DNA of 64,000 nucleotides from Panacagrimonas sp965216805 (lineage in GTDB: Bacteria > Pseudomonadota > Gammaproteobacteria > Nevskiales > Nevskiaceae), in NCBI RefSeq assembly GCF_965216805.1, contig NZ_CBDCGN010000002.1, positions 2,108,001-2,172,000 of the forward strand, written 5' to 3'. The position numbers and the translations under genes are program-made. This document shows, piece after piece, positions 44,449-54,083 of this stretch (positions within the stretch are counted from its first letter, which is position 1; each line of letters opens with the position of its first letter). Under the pieces are notes generated by a model that had not been told where the DNA came from, made no database searches, and saw nothing but the letters and a program-made list of their open reading frames with translations.

Positions 44449-45617
44449 CGTAGTCCCAGTCCTCGTGCAATCGCGCCGCGCAGGATTTCGTTGGTTCCGC
44501 CGCGCAGGGTTGACGAGGGCGCGCGCAACACGGCCTCCGCCAGCAGCCGGCCGAACTCGCCCTCGTGCAGTGAAATGCCAGCGGATGCGGCAATCAGTCG
44601 TGCCTGTTCCGGCAGCAGGCGCTCGAAGCGCGTGCCGAGGTCCTTGACCACCGCGGCCTCGATTTCCAGCGAGGCACCGGCCTGCAGGCGCCCGGCAATG
44701 GACAGCGACATCTGCCGCAAGGTCGCGAGCTGCGTGACCAGCGCACCGACCGCCGTGGTCAGCGGACTGTCGGCCAGATTGTTGGCCTGGCCGATCTGCG
44801 CCGCCAACGGGCCGAGCAGGCTGGCAAGCACCGGGTAGTAGCTGAGAAACCGCTCCGGCCCGCTGCGCTCGTAGGCGAGTTCGCTGACCACCTGCTTCCA
44901 GCCGTCGCCGATTTCACCGACCACGCGGGTGTCCGGCACCAACACCTCGTCGAACACCACCTCGTTGAAGTGGTGATGGCCCGCGAGATTGAGGATGGGC
45001 CGCATCTGGATGCCCGGCGCGTCCAGTTCCACCAGCAACTGGCTGAGCCCCGCGTGCCGATTCTCGTCCTTGGGCGAGGTGCGGCACAGCACGATCATGC
45101 AGTGCGCCTCGTGCGCGAAGCTGCTCCAGACCTTGCGGCCGGTCAGGCGCCAGCCGCCGTCCACCCGATCGGCGCGGGTCCGCACGGCGGCCAGATCGGA
45201 GCCCGCATCGGGCTCGCTCATGCCGATGGCGAAATAGCATTCGCCGCGCGCGATCCCCGGCATGAAGCGCATGCGCTGCTCCTCGGTGCCGTAGCGCAGC
45301 AGCATCGGGCCGGTCTGCCGGTCCGAGATCCAGTGCGCGCCCACCGGCGCTCCGGCGGATAGCAGCTCCTCGGTGAGGACATAGCGCTCCAGCGAGCTGC
45401 GCTCCGCCCCGCCATATTTCCTGGGCCAGGTCATGCCGAGCCAGCCCGCGCGACCGAGCTTGCGCGAGAATTCCGGTGAGGCGTTCATCCAGGAATCGCT
45501 GCCAGGTACGAAGCCGCCCGCTGCCAGCTCCTCGCGCAGGAACGCGCGCACCTCGTGGCGCAGCGTCTCTGCCACCTCCGGCAGGCGCTCATGGGGAAAC
45601 AGGAATCGCTGGGTCAT
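44445..45617 (-). CDS. Acyl-CoA dehydrogenase, catalytic (large) subunit of a heteromeric pair
   Basis: 390 residues. It has GMSEPDAGSDLAAVRT, TGRKVWSSFAHEAH and the C-terminal LRGGTNEILRGAIARGLG with the catalytic-type Glu, but no RxxFG motif for the adenine side of FAD; the partner subunit (43414-44448) has that motif. It is the first gene of the sigma-54-controlled operon, about 70 bases downstream of the predicted transcription start. Confidence 0.8.
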   Translation of the reverse strand: MTQRFLFPHERLPEVAETLRHEVRAFLREELAAGGFVPGSDSWMNASPEFSRKLGRAGWLGMTWPRKYGGAERSSLERYVLTEELLSAGAPVGAHWISDRQTGPMLLRYGTEEQRMRFMPGIARGECYFAIGMSEPDAGSDLAAVRTRADRVDGGWRLTGRKVWSSFAHEAHCMIVLCRTSPKDENRHAGLSQLLVELDAPGIQMRPILNLAGHHHFNEVVFDEVLVPDTRVVGEIGDGWKQVVSELAYERSGPERFLSYYPVLASLLGPLAAQIGQANNLADSPLTTAVGALVTQLATLRQMSLSIAGRLQAGASLEIEAAVVKDLGTRFERLLPEQARLIAASAGISLHEGEFGRLLAEAVLRAPSSTLRGGTNEILRGAIARGLGLR

Positions 45618-45698
45618 CTCTCTCGTCGCTCGGGTCGGGCTTGACGCGCGGATTTCACATTCGCGTCGACTTTCGTGAAGGACAGTCCTCGCCGTAGC

Positions 45699-45713
45699 GC
45701 AACCGCCGTGCCA
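45699..45713 (-). promoter_or_regulatory. Consensus sigma-54 (-24/-12) promoter
   Basis: On the minus strand the sequence is TGGCACGGCGGTTGC: perfect TGGCACG, four bases, TTGC. It is the best regulatory match in the window. Transcription would start near 45688, about 70 bases before the 45617 start codon, and run through both dehydrogenase subunits and the ligase. The AcoR-like activator is encoded at the far end of the same operon. Confidence 0.85.
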
Positions 45714-45933
45714 TGCACCTGTGGACGGACGTCGTCATGCCGGATGCTCGCGCAGCGTGCGCCAAAAGACTGGCTTTGTTTCCGGTGATGAATCCTGATA
45801 TCGCCCGCCCACCCGTTCGCATCCTCCCGGAGAAATGGTTCAAGGTGAAACGTCGTTGTTACAAATGTTGCGGACTGAATCACCGTGCGCAGGGCGCGGG
45901 GGATGCACCCAATGCAGCAAAGAAGAGCGCACG

Positions 45934-47634
45934 ATGCGGTTGTTGCAGGCGTCTCTTCGCCCAGCGGATGTCGAGCCGGTGGATGGCACGGGCCTTGCGC
46001 CTTCGGGGACCGACATGCAGCTCAACCTGAAGACCTTCTTCGAACGCACCGAGCAGTACTTTCCTCGCAACGAGGTAGTCACCCGGCGGGCGGACGGCTC
46101 CATCTCCCGCTACCGCTATGCCGACTACTGCGCGCGTGCGCGCCGCATGGCCGATGCGCTCGGCAGGCTGGGCATTCAGCGCGGCGACCGCGTGGCCACC
46201 CTGGCCTGGAACACCGATCAGCATCTCGAGCTTTATGCGGCGATTCCCTGTTTTGGCGCCATTGTTCACACCATCAATATCCGCCTGGGGGACGAGGACG
46301 TCGCCTTCATCATCGACAAGGCGCAGGATCGCGCGCTGTTCGTGGACGCCGAGTTTCTGCCGCTCATCGAGCGCATTGCGCCGCGCCTGCCCTCGCTGCA
46401 ACACATCATCGTCATGGGCGCGGCCGAAGAAACCGTCTCGACCTCGTTGCCGGTGCTCCGCTACGAAAGCCTGATCGAAACCGGCGATCCGGCGTTCGCC
46501 TTCCCCGATCTCGACGAGAACAGCCTCTGCGGCATGTGCTTCACCTCGGCAACCACCGGCCGCCCCAAGGGCGTGGTGTATTCGCAACGGGGGCTGTACC
46601 TGCACTCGATGGCGCTGTGCATGGCCGACGTCATGGGCCTGGCCGAGCGCGACACGCTGCTCCCGGTGGTGCCGATGTTCCACGCCAATACCTGGGGATT
46701 GCCCTACGCGGCCCTCGCAGTGGGTGCCAAGATGGTCCTGCCCGGCCCGCAGCCGACGGCCAGCGACATTCTCGATCTGATCGAAGGGGAGCAGGTGAGC
46801 TTCTGCGCCGCCGCCGTTACGGTCGGGGTGCAGATGTACGACGCATTGCGCGCGCGTCCGCGCAACGTGTCCAGCCTGCGCCAGCTGATGCTCGGTGGCT
46901 CGGCCACGCCGCGGGCCCTGATGCAGCGGTTCCAGGAGCACTACGGCGTTCCCATTTTCACCGCCTGGGGTTCCACCGAGTGCGCGCCGCTGGCCACCAT
47001 CACCCACGTGCCGCGCGACCTGCTCGATGCGGGACACGAGGCGCGCATGGATGTGCGTGTCCGGCAGGGCATCCCCGTGCCGGGCGTCGAGATCAAGGTG
47101 CTCGACGAACACGGCGCGCCTGTGGCCCGGGACGACCAGTCCCCCGGGGAGGTCTACGTGCGTGGCCCATGGGTTGCCGAGTCTTACTACGAGGACGAGC
47201 GCAGCAGGGACGGCTTCGTCGACGGCTGGTGGAAGAGCGGCGACATCGCCACGCTCAACCGCGAGAGCGCGCTGCGGCTGGTGGATCGCGCCAAGGATCT
47301 GATCAAGTCCGGCGGCGAATGGATCTCCTCGGTCGACCTTGAAAACGAGCTGATGGCCTGCCCCGGCGTGGCCGAGGCCGCCGTCATCGCCGCGCCGCAC
47401 GAACGCTGGCAGGAGCGGCCAGCAGCCTACGTGGTGCGGAGCCAGGCGGCGGCACCGGTGAGCGAAGACCAACTCCGGGACTGGCTTGCTCGACGATTCG
47501 TCAAATGGTGGCTGCCCGATCATTTTCTGTTTGTTGGCGCCATTCCCAAGACCGGGGTGGGTAAGATCAACAAGCGCGCACTGCGCGAGCGGGTTCTGCA
47601 AGACATCGCGCAACATCCTGTTCGCAGTGCCTGA
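45934..47634 (+). CDS. AMP-forming long/medium-chain-type acyl-CoA ligase
   Basis: A 566-residue fatty-acid-CoA ligase-like protein. Motifs: TSATTGRPKGVVYSQRG (ATP loop), TAWGSTECAP (adenylate), GWWKSGDIATLNRESALRLVDRAKD (hinge) and C-terminal Lys in KTGVGKINKRAL. An in-frame ATG at 45835 would add 33 residues unlike the family; 45934 gives a normal N-terminus, although its Shine-Dalgarno is weak. It is divergent from the sigma-54 operon. About 300 bases between the two genes hold the sigma-54 promoter and no other gene; TTGTTACAA at 45854-45862 is a small palindrome of unknown meaning. Confidence 0.83.
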   Translation: MRLLQASLRPADVEPVDGTGLAPSGTDMQLNLKTFFERTEQYFPRNEVVTRRADGSISRYRYADYCARARRMADALGRLGIQRGDRVATLAWNTDQHLELYAAIPCFGAIVHTINIRLGDEDVAFIIDKAQDRALFVDAEFLPLIERIAPRLPSLQHIIVMGAAEETVSTSLPVLRYESLIETGDPAFAFPDLDENSLCGMCFTSATTGRPKGVVYSQRGLYLHSMALCMADVMGLAERDTLLPVVPMFHANTWGLPYAALAVGAKMVLPGPQPTASDILDLIEGEQVSFCAAAVTVGVQMYDALRARPRNVSSLRQLMLGGSATPRALMQRFQEHYGVPIFTAWGSTECAPLATITHVPRDLLDAGHEARMDVRVRQGIPVPGVEIKVLDEHGAPVARDDQSPGEVYVRGPWVAESYYEDERSRDGFVDGWWKSGDIATLNRESALRLVDRAKDLIKSGGEWISSVDLENELMACPGVAEAAVIAAPHERWQERPAAYVVRSQAAAPVSEDQLRDWLARRFVKWWLPDHFLFVGAIPKTGVGKINKRALRERVLQDIAQHPVRSA

Positions 47635-47674
47635 GCCAATCGAAAAACCCCGTTAGCTAGAGAGAGAGGAGATC

Positions 47675-49126
47675 ATGGAAAACAACATCGCCCTGCCCGA
47701 CTGCACCAAGCTGTTCGTCGGCGGCCACTGGAAAGAACCGGCCGTCGCGGCGGCCTATACCAACGAAAACCCCGCGCTGCGCAAGGGGCTGTGCGAAGTC
47801 GCCATTGCCGGCGAAGCCGATGTCGACCAGGCCGTGAAGGCGGCGCACGCGGGTCTGGCCAGCAAGGAGTGGGCGGGTCTGTCGGCGGCCGATCGCGGCC
47901 GCATGCTGTGGAAGGTCGGCCAGATCATCCGCGAGCGCGCGAAAGAGCTGGCCACGCTGGAGTCGCTGGACACCGGCAAGCTCTATGTCGAGGCCCTGTA
48001 CGGCGACATGGAGAACGCTGCGGGTGCCTTCGAGTACTACGCCGGTTGGAGCAACAAGATCACCGGACAGGTGCTGCCGGTGCCGCCGAAATTTCTCGGC
48101 TACACGCGCCGCGAGGCCGTGGGTGTGGTCGGCGCCATCATCCCCTGGAACTTCCCGCTGATGATGGCGGCGATGAAGATCGCGCCGGCGCTGGCGATGG
48201 GCAACGCGGTGATTCTGAAACCCGCCGAGCAGACGCCGCTGACGGCCGTGGCACTTGCCGGCATTCTCGACGAGGTGGGTCTGCCCAAGGGCATCCTCAG
48301 CGTGCTGACCGGCTTCGGCGACACCGGCAAGGCGATCGTGGCGCACCCGGGCATCGACAAGATCACCTTTACCGGATCCACTGCCGTGGGCAAGTCGATC
48401 ATGCGTGGCTGCGCCGACACGCTCAAGCGCGTGTCGCTGGAACTGGGCGGCAAGTCACCGAACATCGTGTTCGAGGATGCCGACATCAAGCGCGCCGTGC
48501 GCGGCGTCACCACCGGCATCTATTACAACCAGGGCCAGATGTGCACGGCAGGCTCGCGCGTGCTGGTACACGAGAGCATCCACGACAAGTTCATGGACGC
48601 CTTCCTCGCATCGGTGAAGGAAATCCAAACCGGCAGCCCCTTCGACAAGGCCTCGCGCATGGGCTCGCTGGTCTCCAAGGAGCAGTTCGAGCGGGTGAGC
48701 GGCTATGTCGAGATCGGCCAGAAGGAAGGCGCGACCCTGGCCCTGGGCGGCACGCCGGGCGGCAGCGAGGGCTATTTCTTCCGGCCAACCGTGTTCACCG
48801 ACGTGCAGCCCCACCATCGCATCGCGCAGGAAGAAATCTTCGGCCCGGTGGTAGCCACCTCGACCTTCAAGACCGAAGAAGAGGTGCTGGCCGTGGCCAA
48901 CAACGTCACCTACGGCCTGGCCGCCGGCATGTGGACCAACGATCTGGCCCGCGCCCACCGCGTGGCGCATGCGCTCAAGGCCGGCACGGTCTGGGTCAAC
49001 ACCTACAACGCCATGTGGCGCGAATCGCCGTTCGGCGGCTACAAGCAGAGTGGGCAGGGGCGCGAAGGCGGTCAGTACGGCGCCGAGCTGTACACCGAGG
49101 TCAAGAACATCTGCATCTCGATCTGA
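47675..49126 (+). CDS. NAD(P)-dependent aldehyde dehydrogenase
   Basis: A classical 483-residue ALDH: catalytic Cys290 (NQGQMCTAGSR), general base Glu256 (LELGGKSPN), Asn159 (PWNFPL) and FTGSTAVGK for NAD. It oxidises an aldehyde to the acid, which the ligases around it could activate. AGAGGAG precedes the ATG by five bases, 40 bases after the ligase stop. A stem-loop follows the stop. Confidence 0.9.
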   Translation: MENNIALPDCTKLFVGGHWKEPAVAAAYTNENPALRKGLCEVAIAGEADVDQAVKAAHAGLASKEWAGLSAADRGRMLWKVGQIIRERAKELATLESLDTGKLYVEALYGDMENAAGAFEYYAGWSNKITGQVLPVPPKFLGYTRREAVGVVGAIIPWNFPLMMAAMKIAPALAMGNAVILKPAEQTPLTAVALAGILDEVGLPKGILSVLTGFGDTGKAIVAHPGIDKITFTGSTAVGKSIMRGCADTLKRVSLELGGKSPNIVFEDADIKRAVRGVTTGIYYNQGQMCTAGSRVLVHESIHDKFMDAFLASVKEIQTGSPFDKASRMGSLVSKEQFERVSGYVEIGQKEGATLALGGTPGGSEGYFFRPTVFTDVQPHHRIAQEEIFGPVVATSTFKTEEEVLAVANNVTYGLAAGMWTNDLARAHRVAHALKAGTVWVNTYNAMWRESPFGGYKQSGQGREGGQYGAELYTEVKNICISI

Positions 49127-49138
49127 AAATGAAAATAC

Positions 49139-49179
49139 TGCGGCGCGGGGCCGCTCGCAGGGGTTCCCGCGTCGCCGCA
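49139..49179 (+). terminator. Stem-loop after the aldehyde dehydrogenase gene
   Basis: TGCGGCGCGGG (49139-49149) pairs with CCCGCGTCGCCGCA (49166-49179), leaving a three-base bulge and a 16-base loop. It lies 12 bases after the stop codon. Only ATTTG follows, not a T-run, so it may be a weak intrinsic terminator or an mRNA-stabilising structure between the ligase/ALDH pair and the next operon. Confidence 0.4.
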
Positions 49180-49276
49180 TTTGAGCTACTGTCGTCTACC
49201 TAACATTTGTTCAAATCACGAGCGTGCGCGGGGCCCTGCTGCCCCAGCGACACCTTGACAACTGGAGCGAGAAATC

Positions 49277-50191
49277 ATGGCTAGCAAGGAATCCCTGGCG
49301 CTGGAGAACCTGTACCGCGGCTGGGTCGCCGAAATGGCGGCCAACCCCAGCGCTGACGTCGACGAACTTCGGCGTCTGTTCGATCACTGGGGCGACGTTA
49401 CCGCCGAGCCGGGCGGCGTGGACTACATCGAGGTGGATGCCGGCGGCGTGCCCGCCATGTGGGCGGTGCCCAAGCAGGCCGACAAGACCAAGGTGCTGCT
49501 CTGCTCGCACGGCGGCGGCTATGTGGTGGGGTCGATGTACTCGCACCGCAAGATGTTCGGGCACATCGCCAAGGCCGTTGGCTGTCGCGCGCTGATCGTC
49601 GACTACCGGCGCGCGCCGGAGAATCCCCTTCCGGGCCCGGTCAATGACATGGTCACCGCCTACCGCTGGCTGCTGGAGCGCCAGGGCTGCACGCCGGGCG
49701 ATATCGCGTTCACCGGTGATTCGGCCGGTGGCGCGCTCGCGATCACAACAATGGCCGCAGCCCGCGATCAGGGTTTGCCGATGCCGGTGGCGAGCATGCC
49801 GATGTCGCCCTGGGCGGGCGCAGACACCTCGGGCAAAAGCTACGACACCAACGCCCACCGCGACGCGCTGGTGTCGCGCGACACCTCCGCCGGGCTGGGC
49901 GGCCTCTCGCTGGGCGAGAACGGTGACCCCAAGGCGCCGCTGGCCAACCCGCTGTACACCGACTACCGCGGCATGCCGCCGATTTACATACAGGTGGGCG
50001 AGGCCGAGACCCTGCTCGACGACAGTCGGCGCGCCGCCGAACGCGCCAAGCAGGCCGGTGTCGAGGTGAAGATCGACGAGTTTCCCGACATGCAGCACGT
50101 CTTCCAGTTCCTCGCCGGCGCCGCGCCGGAGGCCGACGACGCGATCGCGCGCATGGCCCAGTGGGTGCGACCCAAGCTGGGCCTGGCCTGA
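49277..50191 (+). CDS. Alpha/beta hydrolase, HSL type; lactone hydrolase candidate
   Basis: A 304-residue hormone-sensitive-lipase-type hydrolase: oxyanion motif SHGGGYVVGS, nucleophile FTGDSAGGAL, Asp in AETLLDDSRR and His in DMQHVFQF. Relatives include monoterpene epsilon-lactone hydrolases. Lying 31 bases before a Baeyer-Villiger monooxygenase, it most likely opens the lactone that enzyme makes; a general esterase role cannot be excluded. It starts the long plus-strand catabolic run. Confidence 0.85.
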   Translation: MASKESLALENLYRGWVAEMAANPSADVDELRRLFDHWGDVTAEPGGVDYIEVDAGGVPAMWAVPKQADKTKVLLCSHGGGYVVGSMYSHRKMFGHIAKAVGCRALIVDYRRAPENPLPGPVNDMVTAYRWLLERQGCTPGDIAFTGDSAGGALAITTMAAARDQGLPMPVASMPMSPWAGADTSGKSYDTNAHRDALVSRDTSAGLGGLSLGENGDPKAPLANPLYTDYRGMPPIYIQVGEAETLLDDSRRAAERAKQAGVEVKIDEFPDMQHVFQFLAGAAPEADDAIARMAQWVRPKLGLA

Positions 50192-50222
50192 AACCCTCTG
50201 ATCCACTTGCCGGAGGGCGAGC

Positions 50223-51962
50223 ATGAGTCAGCATGACTACGACGTGGTGGTGGTCGGCGCAGGATTTGCCGGCCTCTACCAGCTCTACAAGCTGCGGGCA
50301 CTCGGTTTTCGCGTTCGTCTTTACGAGGCGGGCGCGGAGCTGGGCGGCATCTGGTACTGGAACTGCTACCCCGGCGCGCGCGTCGACACGCACGTGCCGA
50401 TGTACGAATTCGGCCTTGAAGAAATCTGGTCGGAGTGGAACTGGAGCGAACGCTTTCCCGGCTGGGAAGAACTGCGCCGCTATTTCGAGTTCGTCGACCG
50501 CAAACTCGATCTGCGCCGCGACATCCAGTTCAACACCCGCGTCAGCGGCGCGACCTTCGACACCGCGGGCAACCAGTGGCAGATCGAGCTTGATCCTGGC
50601 GAGACGGTGCGCGCCAGGTTCATGGTGCTGTGTGTCGGCTTCGGCTCCAAGATCTTCATTCCTGAAATGAAGGGGCTGGAGCGCTTCGAGGGGGCCTGCC
50701 ACCACACCGCACGCTGGCCGCAGCAGGGCCTGGACTTCAAGGGCAAGCGCGTGGCGGTGATTGGCACCGGTGCCAGCGGCGTGCAGGTGGCGCAGGTCGC
50801 GAGCCGCGAGGCCGCCCAGCTCACCGTGTTCCAGCGTACCCCCTGCCTGGCCCTGCCCATGCGCCAGCAGAAGCTGGACGCCGCCACCCTCGCGGAATGG
50901 AAGAAGGGCTATCCCGAGCGCTACGCCAAGCGCCGCGACACCTTCGGCGGCTTTGATTTCAACCTGCTCGAAGGCTCGGCGCTGGCGGTGAGCGATGCCG
51001 AACGCAACGCCAAGTATCAGGAACTGTGGGACGAAGGCGGCTTCCATTTCTGGATCGGCACCTGGATGGAGGTGCTCACCAACGAAGCGGTCAATCGCAC
51101 CGCCTACGACTTCTGGCGCGACAAGACCCGGGCCAGGATCAAGGATCCGGCGATTGCCGATCTGCTCGCGCCGATGGAGCCGCCCTACCCCTTCGGCACC
51201 AAGCGACCCTCGCTGGAACAGGGCTACTTCGAGATCTTCAATCAGGACAACGTGCGCCTGGTCGACCTTAACGCCGATCCCATCGAGGAAATCACGGCGC
51301 GCGGCATCCGCACCCGCAGCGGCGAACAGGCGTTCGACGTGATCGTGCTGGCCACCGGCTTCGACGCCGTCAGCGGCGGGCTCACCAACATCGACATTCG
51401 CGGCACGCGCGGCCAGACGCTGAAGCAGCGGTGGGTCGAAGGCACCCGCACCTATCTGGGCATGGCCACCGCCGGATTTCCCAACCTGCTTTATCTCTAC
51501 GGCCCGCAAAGCCCTTCGGGGTTCTGCAACGGGCCCAGCTGCGCCGAGCTGCAGGGCGACTGGGTGCTGCGCTGCCTGAGCGATCTGCGCGAGAAAAACA
51601 TCGACCGCATCGAGGCCACCGAAATGGCCGAGGCGGTCTGGGGGCAGATCGTGCAGGGCCTCGCCAGCATGACGCTCTTCCCGCGCGCCAACTCCTGGTA
51701 CATGGGCGCCAACGTGCCCGGCAAACCGCGCGAGATGCTCAATTATCCCGGCGGTCTGGCGCTTTACCTGCAGCAGTGCGAGGCCGTGGCCGACAAGGGC
51801 TACGAAGGCTTCGCGCTGGACGGCGAACCCGTGCCGCCTGCCCTGCACCAGGGCCAGCCGGTCTTTGAAGTTGCCCGCCTGATGGCGGCGCTACAGGCGT
51901 CACAGTCTGCGGACGCCGGCGCCACCCGCCCCGAAAACGAAAATGCCGGAGGCGTGGCATGA
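50223..51962 (+). CDS. Type I Baeyer-Villiger monooxygenase (first)
   Basis: A 579-residue FAD/NADPH monooxygenase that inserts oxygen next to a ketone. It has an FAD Rossmann motif VVVGAGFAGLYQLYKLR, the BVMO fingerprint FxGxxxHxxxWP in FEGACHHTARWP, and a second Rossmann GTGASGVQ. IWYWNCYPGARVD and VLATGFDAVSGG are typical of cyclohexanone-monooxygenase-like enzymes. It carries about 45 extra C-terminal residues compared with its paralogue at 57265. GGAGGG precedes the start, and the stop overlaps the next gene by four bases. Confidence 0.93.
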   Translation: MSQHDYDVVVVGAGFAGLYQLYKLRALGFRVRLYEAGAELGGIWYWNCYPGARVDTHVPMYEFGLEEIWSEWNWSERFPGWEELRRYFEFVDRKLDLRRDIQFNTRVSGATFDTAGNQWQIELDPGETVRARFMVLCVGFGSKIFIPEMKGLERFEGACHHTARWPQQGLDFKGKRVAVIGTGASGVQVAQVASREAAQLTVFQRTPCLALPMRQQKLDAATLAEWKKGYPERYAKRRDTFGGFDFNLLEGSALAVSDAERNAKYQELWDEGGFHFWIGTWMEVLTNEAVNRTAYDFWRDKTRARIKDPAIADLLAPMEPPYPFGTKRPSLEQGYFEIFNQDNVRLVDLNADPIEEITARGIRTRSGEQAFDVIVLATGFDAVSGGLTNIDIRGTRGQTLKQRWVEGTRTYLGMATAGFPNLLYLYGPQSPSGFCNGPSCAELQGDWVLRCLSDLREKNIDRIEATEMAEAVWGQIVQGLASMTLFPRANSWYMGANVPGKPREMLNYPGGLALYLQQCEAVADKGYEGFALDGEPVPPALHQGQPVFEVARLMAALQASQSADAGATRPENENAGGVA

Positions 51963-52864
51963 GTTACGAGACCCTGCGCGTCCGTCACGAAGACGGCATC
52001 GATGTCCTCAGCCTGTACCGACCGGAGGCGCTCAACGCCTTCAACGCGACCATGTCGGAAGAGATCGAGCGTTACTTCCGCGACGTGAACCAGCGTGACG
52101 AGGTCCGTGCCATCGTCGTCACCGGCGAAGGGCGCGCGTTCTGTGCCGGCGTCGACCTGTCCGACGGCCTCGGCAAGTTCGCCGATCCGGCCAAGGCCAA
52201 TACCACCCTGGCCGAGCTGGACGCGCACTTTGACGAGGACAGCATGCGCGGCGTGCGCGACATCGGCGGCCGCTCGACGCTGGCGATCTACGACTGCACC
52301 AAGCCGGTGATCGCCGCGATCAACGGTGCCTGCGTCGGCATCGGCGCCACGCTGACCCTGCCCATGGACGTGCGCTTCGCCAGCGACGATGCCCGCATCG
52401 GCTTCGTGTTCGGCCGCGTCGGCATCGTGCTCGAAGCCTGCTCAAGCTGGTTTCTGCCGCGCATCGTCGGCATGAGCCGCGCGCTGGAGTGGTGCTACCG
52501 CGCCCGGGTGATGAGCGCGCAGGAAGCCCTCGAAGGGGGCCTGCTGCGTGAACTGGTCCCCGCCGACCGGCTGCTGGCCCACGCGATCGACTACGCGCGT
52601 TCATTGGTGGCGGTCAGTTCGCCGGTGTCCATCGCCATGACGCGCCAACTGCTGCTGCGCAACAGCGGCGCCGCGCACCCGGCCGAAGCGCACAAGGCGG
52701 AGTCACTCACCCTGCTGCACGCACTCGCGCACGACGCCAGTGAGGGCGTACGCGCCTTTCACGAAAAGCGCGCGCCGAAATTCACCTCCAGCCCCTCGCG
52801 CGATCTGCCGCCGTTTTATGCGGACTGGGTTGCCGGCCGCCGCGGGCCGGCGGACCCGGGCTGA
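51959..52864 (+). CDS. Enoyl-CoA hydratase/isomerase family protein
   Basis: A 301-residue crotonase-fold protein, slightly long. The oxyanion motifs are AFCAGVDLSDG and NGACVGIGATLTL; the catalytic Glu is in VGIVLEACSSWFLPR. The C-terminal ~30 residues (PSRDLPPFYADW) extend past the usual end. It is translationally coupled to the Baeyer-Villiger monooxygenase (ATGA). It probably hydrates an unsaturated acyl-CoA formed after ring opening. Confidence 0.85.
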   Translation: MSYETLRVRHEDGIDVLSLYRPEALNAFNATMSEEIERYFRDVNQRDEVRAIVVTGEGRAFCAGVDLSDGLGKFADPAKANTTLAELDAHFDEDSMRGVRDIGGRSTLAIYDCTKPVIAAINGACVGIGATLTLPMDVRFASDDARIGFVFGRVGIVLEACSSWFLPRIVGMSRALEWCYRARVMSAQEALEGGLLRELVPADRLLAHAIDYARSLVAVSSPVSIAMTRQLLLRNSGAAHPAEAHKAESLTLLHALAHDASEGVRAFHEKRAPKFTSSPSRDLPPFYADWVAGRRGPADPG

Positions 52865-52904
52865 CGCACGACCCACACATCAACCTAGCGAGAACTGACA
52901 CGCC

Positions 52905-54011
52905 ATGCGAATTACTGCCGCTGTATTGCGCGAGGTGGGCAAGCCGTTCCAGATCGAAGAACTGGAGCTGGCGCCACCGCAACAAAACGAGGTGCTGGTG
53001 AGGACCGTCGCCAGCGGCATCTGCCACAGCGACTACTCGATCGCCCACGGGGTGCTGCGCGCGCCGATGCCCATCGTGCTGGGCCATGAAGGCGCCGGCA
53101 TCGTCGAGCAGGTCGGACCCGGCGTCACCCACCTCAAGCCCGGTGACAAGGTCATCGGCTCGCTCACGCCCAGCTGCGGCGAATGCGTCATGTGCAAGGA
53201 GCATAAGCACTTCATGTGCGTGCAGATGGGCGCACTGCTCAACAACTGCACCTACATCGACGGCACCACGCGCCACAAGACGCTGGATGGGGAAGACGTG
53301 TACGCCATGTGCGGCCTGGCCTCGTTCGGCTCGCACATGGTCATGCCCGCAGGGTCGGCCATCAAGGTGCCGGACGATACCGCGCTGGAGTCGACCTGCC
53401 TGATCGGCTGCGGCGTCACCACCGGCGCCGGCGCGGCGCTGAACACGGTGAAGATCAAGGCTGGCGACGCGGTGGCCGTGGTCGGCTGCGGCGGCGTGGG
53501 CCTGTCCATCATCCAGGGTGCGCGCATTGCCGGCGCAACCACCATCATCGCCGTGGACCCGATGCCCGAAAAGCGCGAATTGGCCAAGCGCATGGGCGCC
53601 ACCCACGTCGTGCATCCCTTTGAAGAAAACGTGCAGCAGACGGTGCGCAAGCTGACCGGCGGCCTGGGCGTGCATTTCGCGTTCGAAGCCCTGGGGCGCG
53701 TCGAAACCATGGAGCAGTGCTGGGGCCTGATCCGGCCCACCGGGCGCGCGGTGATCGTGGGGATCGCCGCACTGAATCAGTCGGTGCGCCTGCCGGCCGC
53801 CGGACTGCTCGCGGAGTACGAAATCCAGGGCAGCTGCTATGGCTCGTCCTCGCCCGCCGTGGACATCCCCCGTTTTGCGGCCCTGTACAAGCAGGGCGAT
53901 CTGTTGTTGGACGAAATGATCACCCAACGCATCGGCCTGCACGACATCAACCGCGCCTTCGAGGAGATGGGCCGCGGTGAAGGCGCCCGCTCCGTGATCA
54001 TGTACGGCTGA
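52905..54011 (+). CDS. Zn-dependent alcohol dehydrogenase (first of two)
   Basis: A 368-residue medium-chain dehydrogenase. Catalytic zinc: Cys in SGICHSDYS, GHEGAG and a later Cys (IGCGVTTGAG). Structural zinc: CGECVMCKEHKHFMC. NAD-binding: VVGCGGVGLSIIQGARIAG followed by an acidic residue (VDP), indicating NAD. It resembles aryl/benzyl-alcohol and terpenoid alcohol dehydrogenases. Its paralogue lies 72 bases downstream. Confidence 0.9.
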   Translation: MRITAAVLREVGKPFQIEELELAPPQQNEVLVRTVASGICHSDYSIAHGVLRAPMPIVLGHEGAGIVEQVGPGVTHLKPGDKVIGSLTPSCGECVMCKEHKHFMCVQMGALLNNCTYIDGTTRHKTLDGEDVYAMCGLASFGSHMVMPAGSAIKVPDDTALESTCLIGCGVTTGAGAALNTVKIKAGDAVAVVGCGGVGLSIIQGARIAGATTIIAVDPMPEKRELAKRMGATHVVHPFEENVQQTVRKLTGGLGVHFAFEALGRVETMEQCWGLIRPTGRAVIVGIAALNQSVRLPAAGLLAEYEIQGSCYGSSSPAVDIPRFAALYKQGDLLLDEMITQRIGLHDINRAFEEMGRGEGARSVIMYG

Positions 54012-54083
54012 TCGCGCGCGATCAGCCGCGAAACTGCACCCACGAATTCAGGCCGGTGGCACACCGGCGGAGACGATCAAGAC

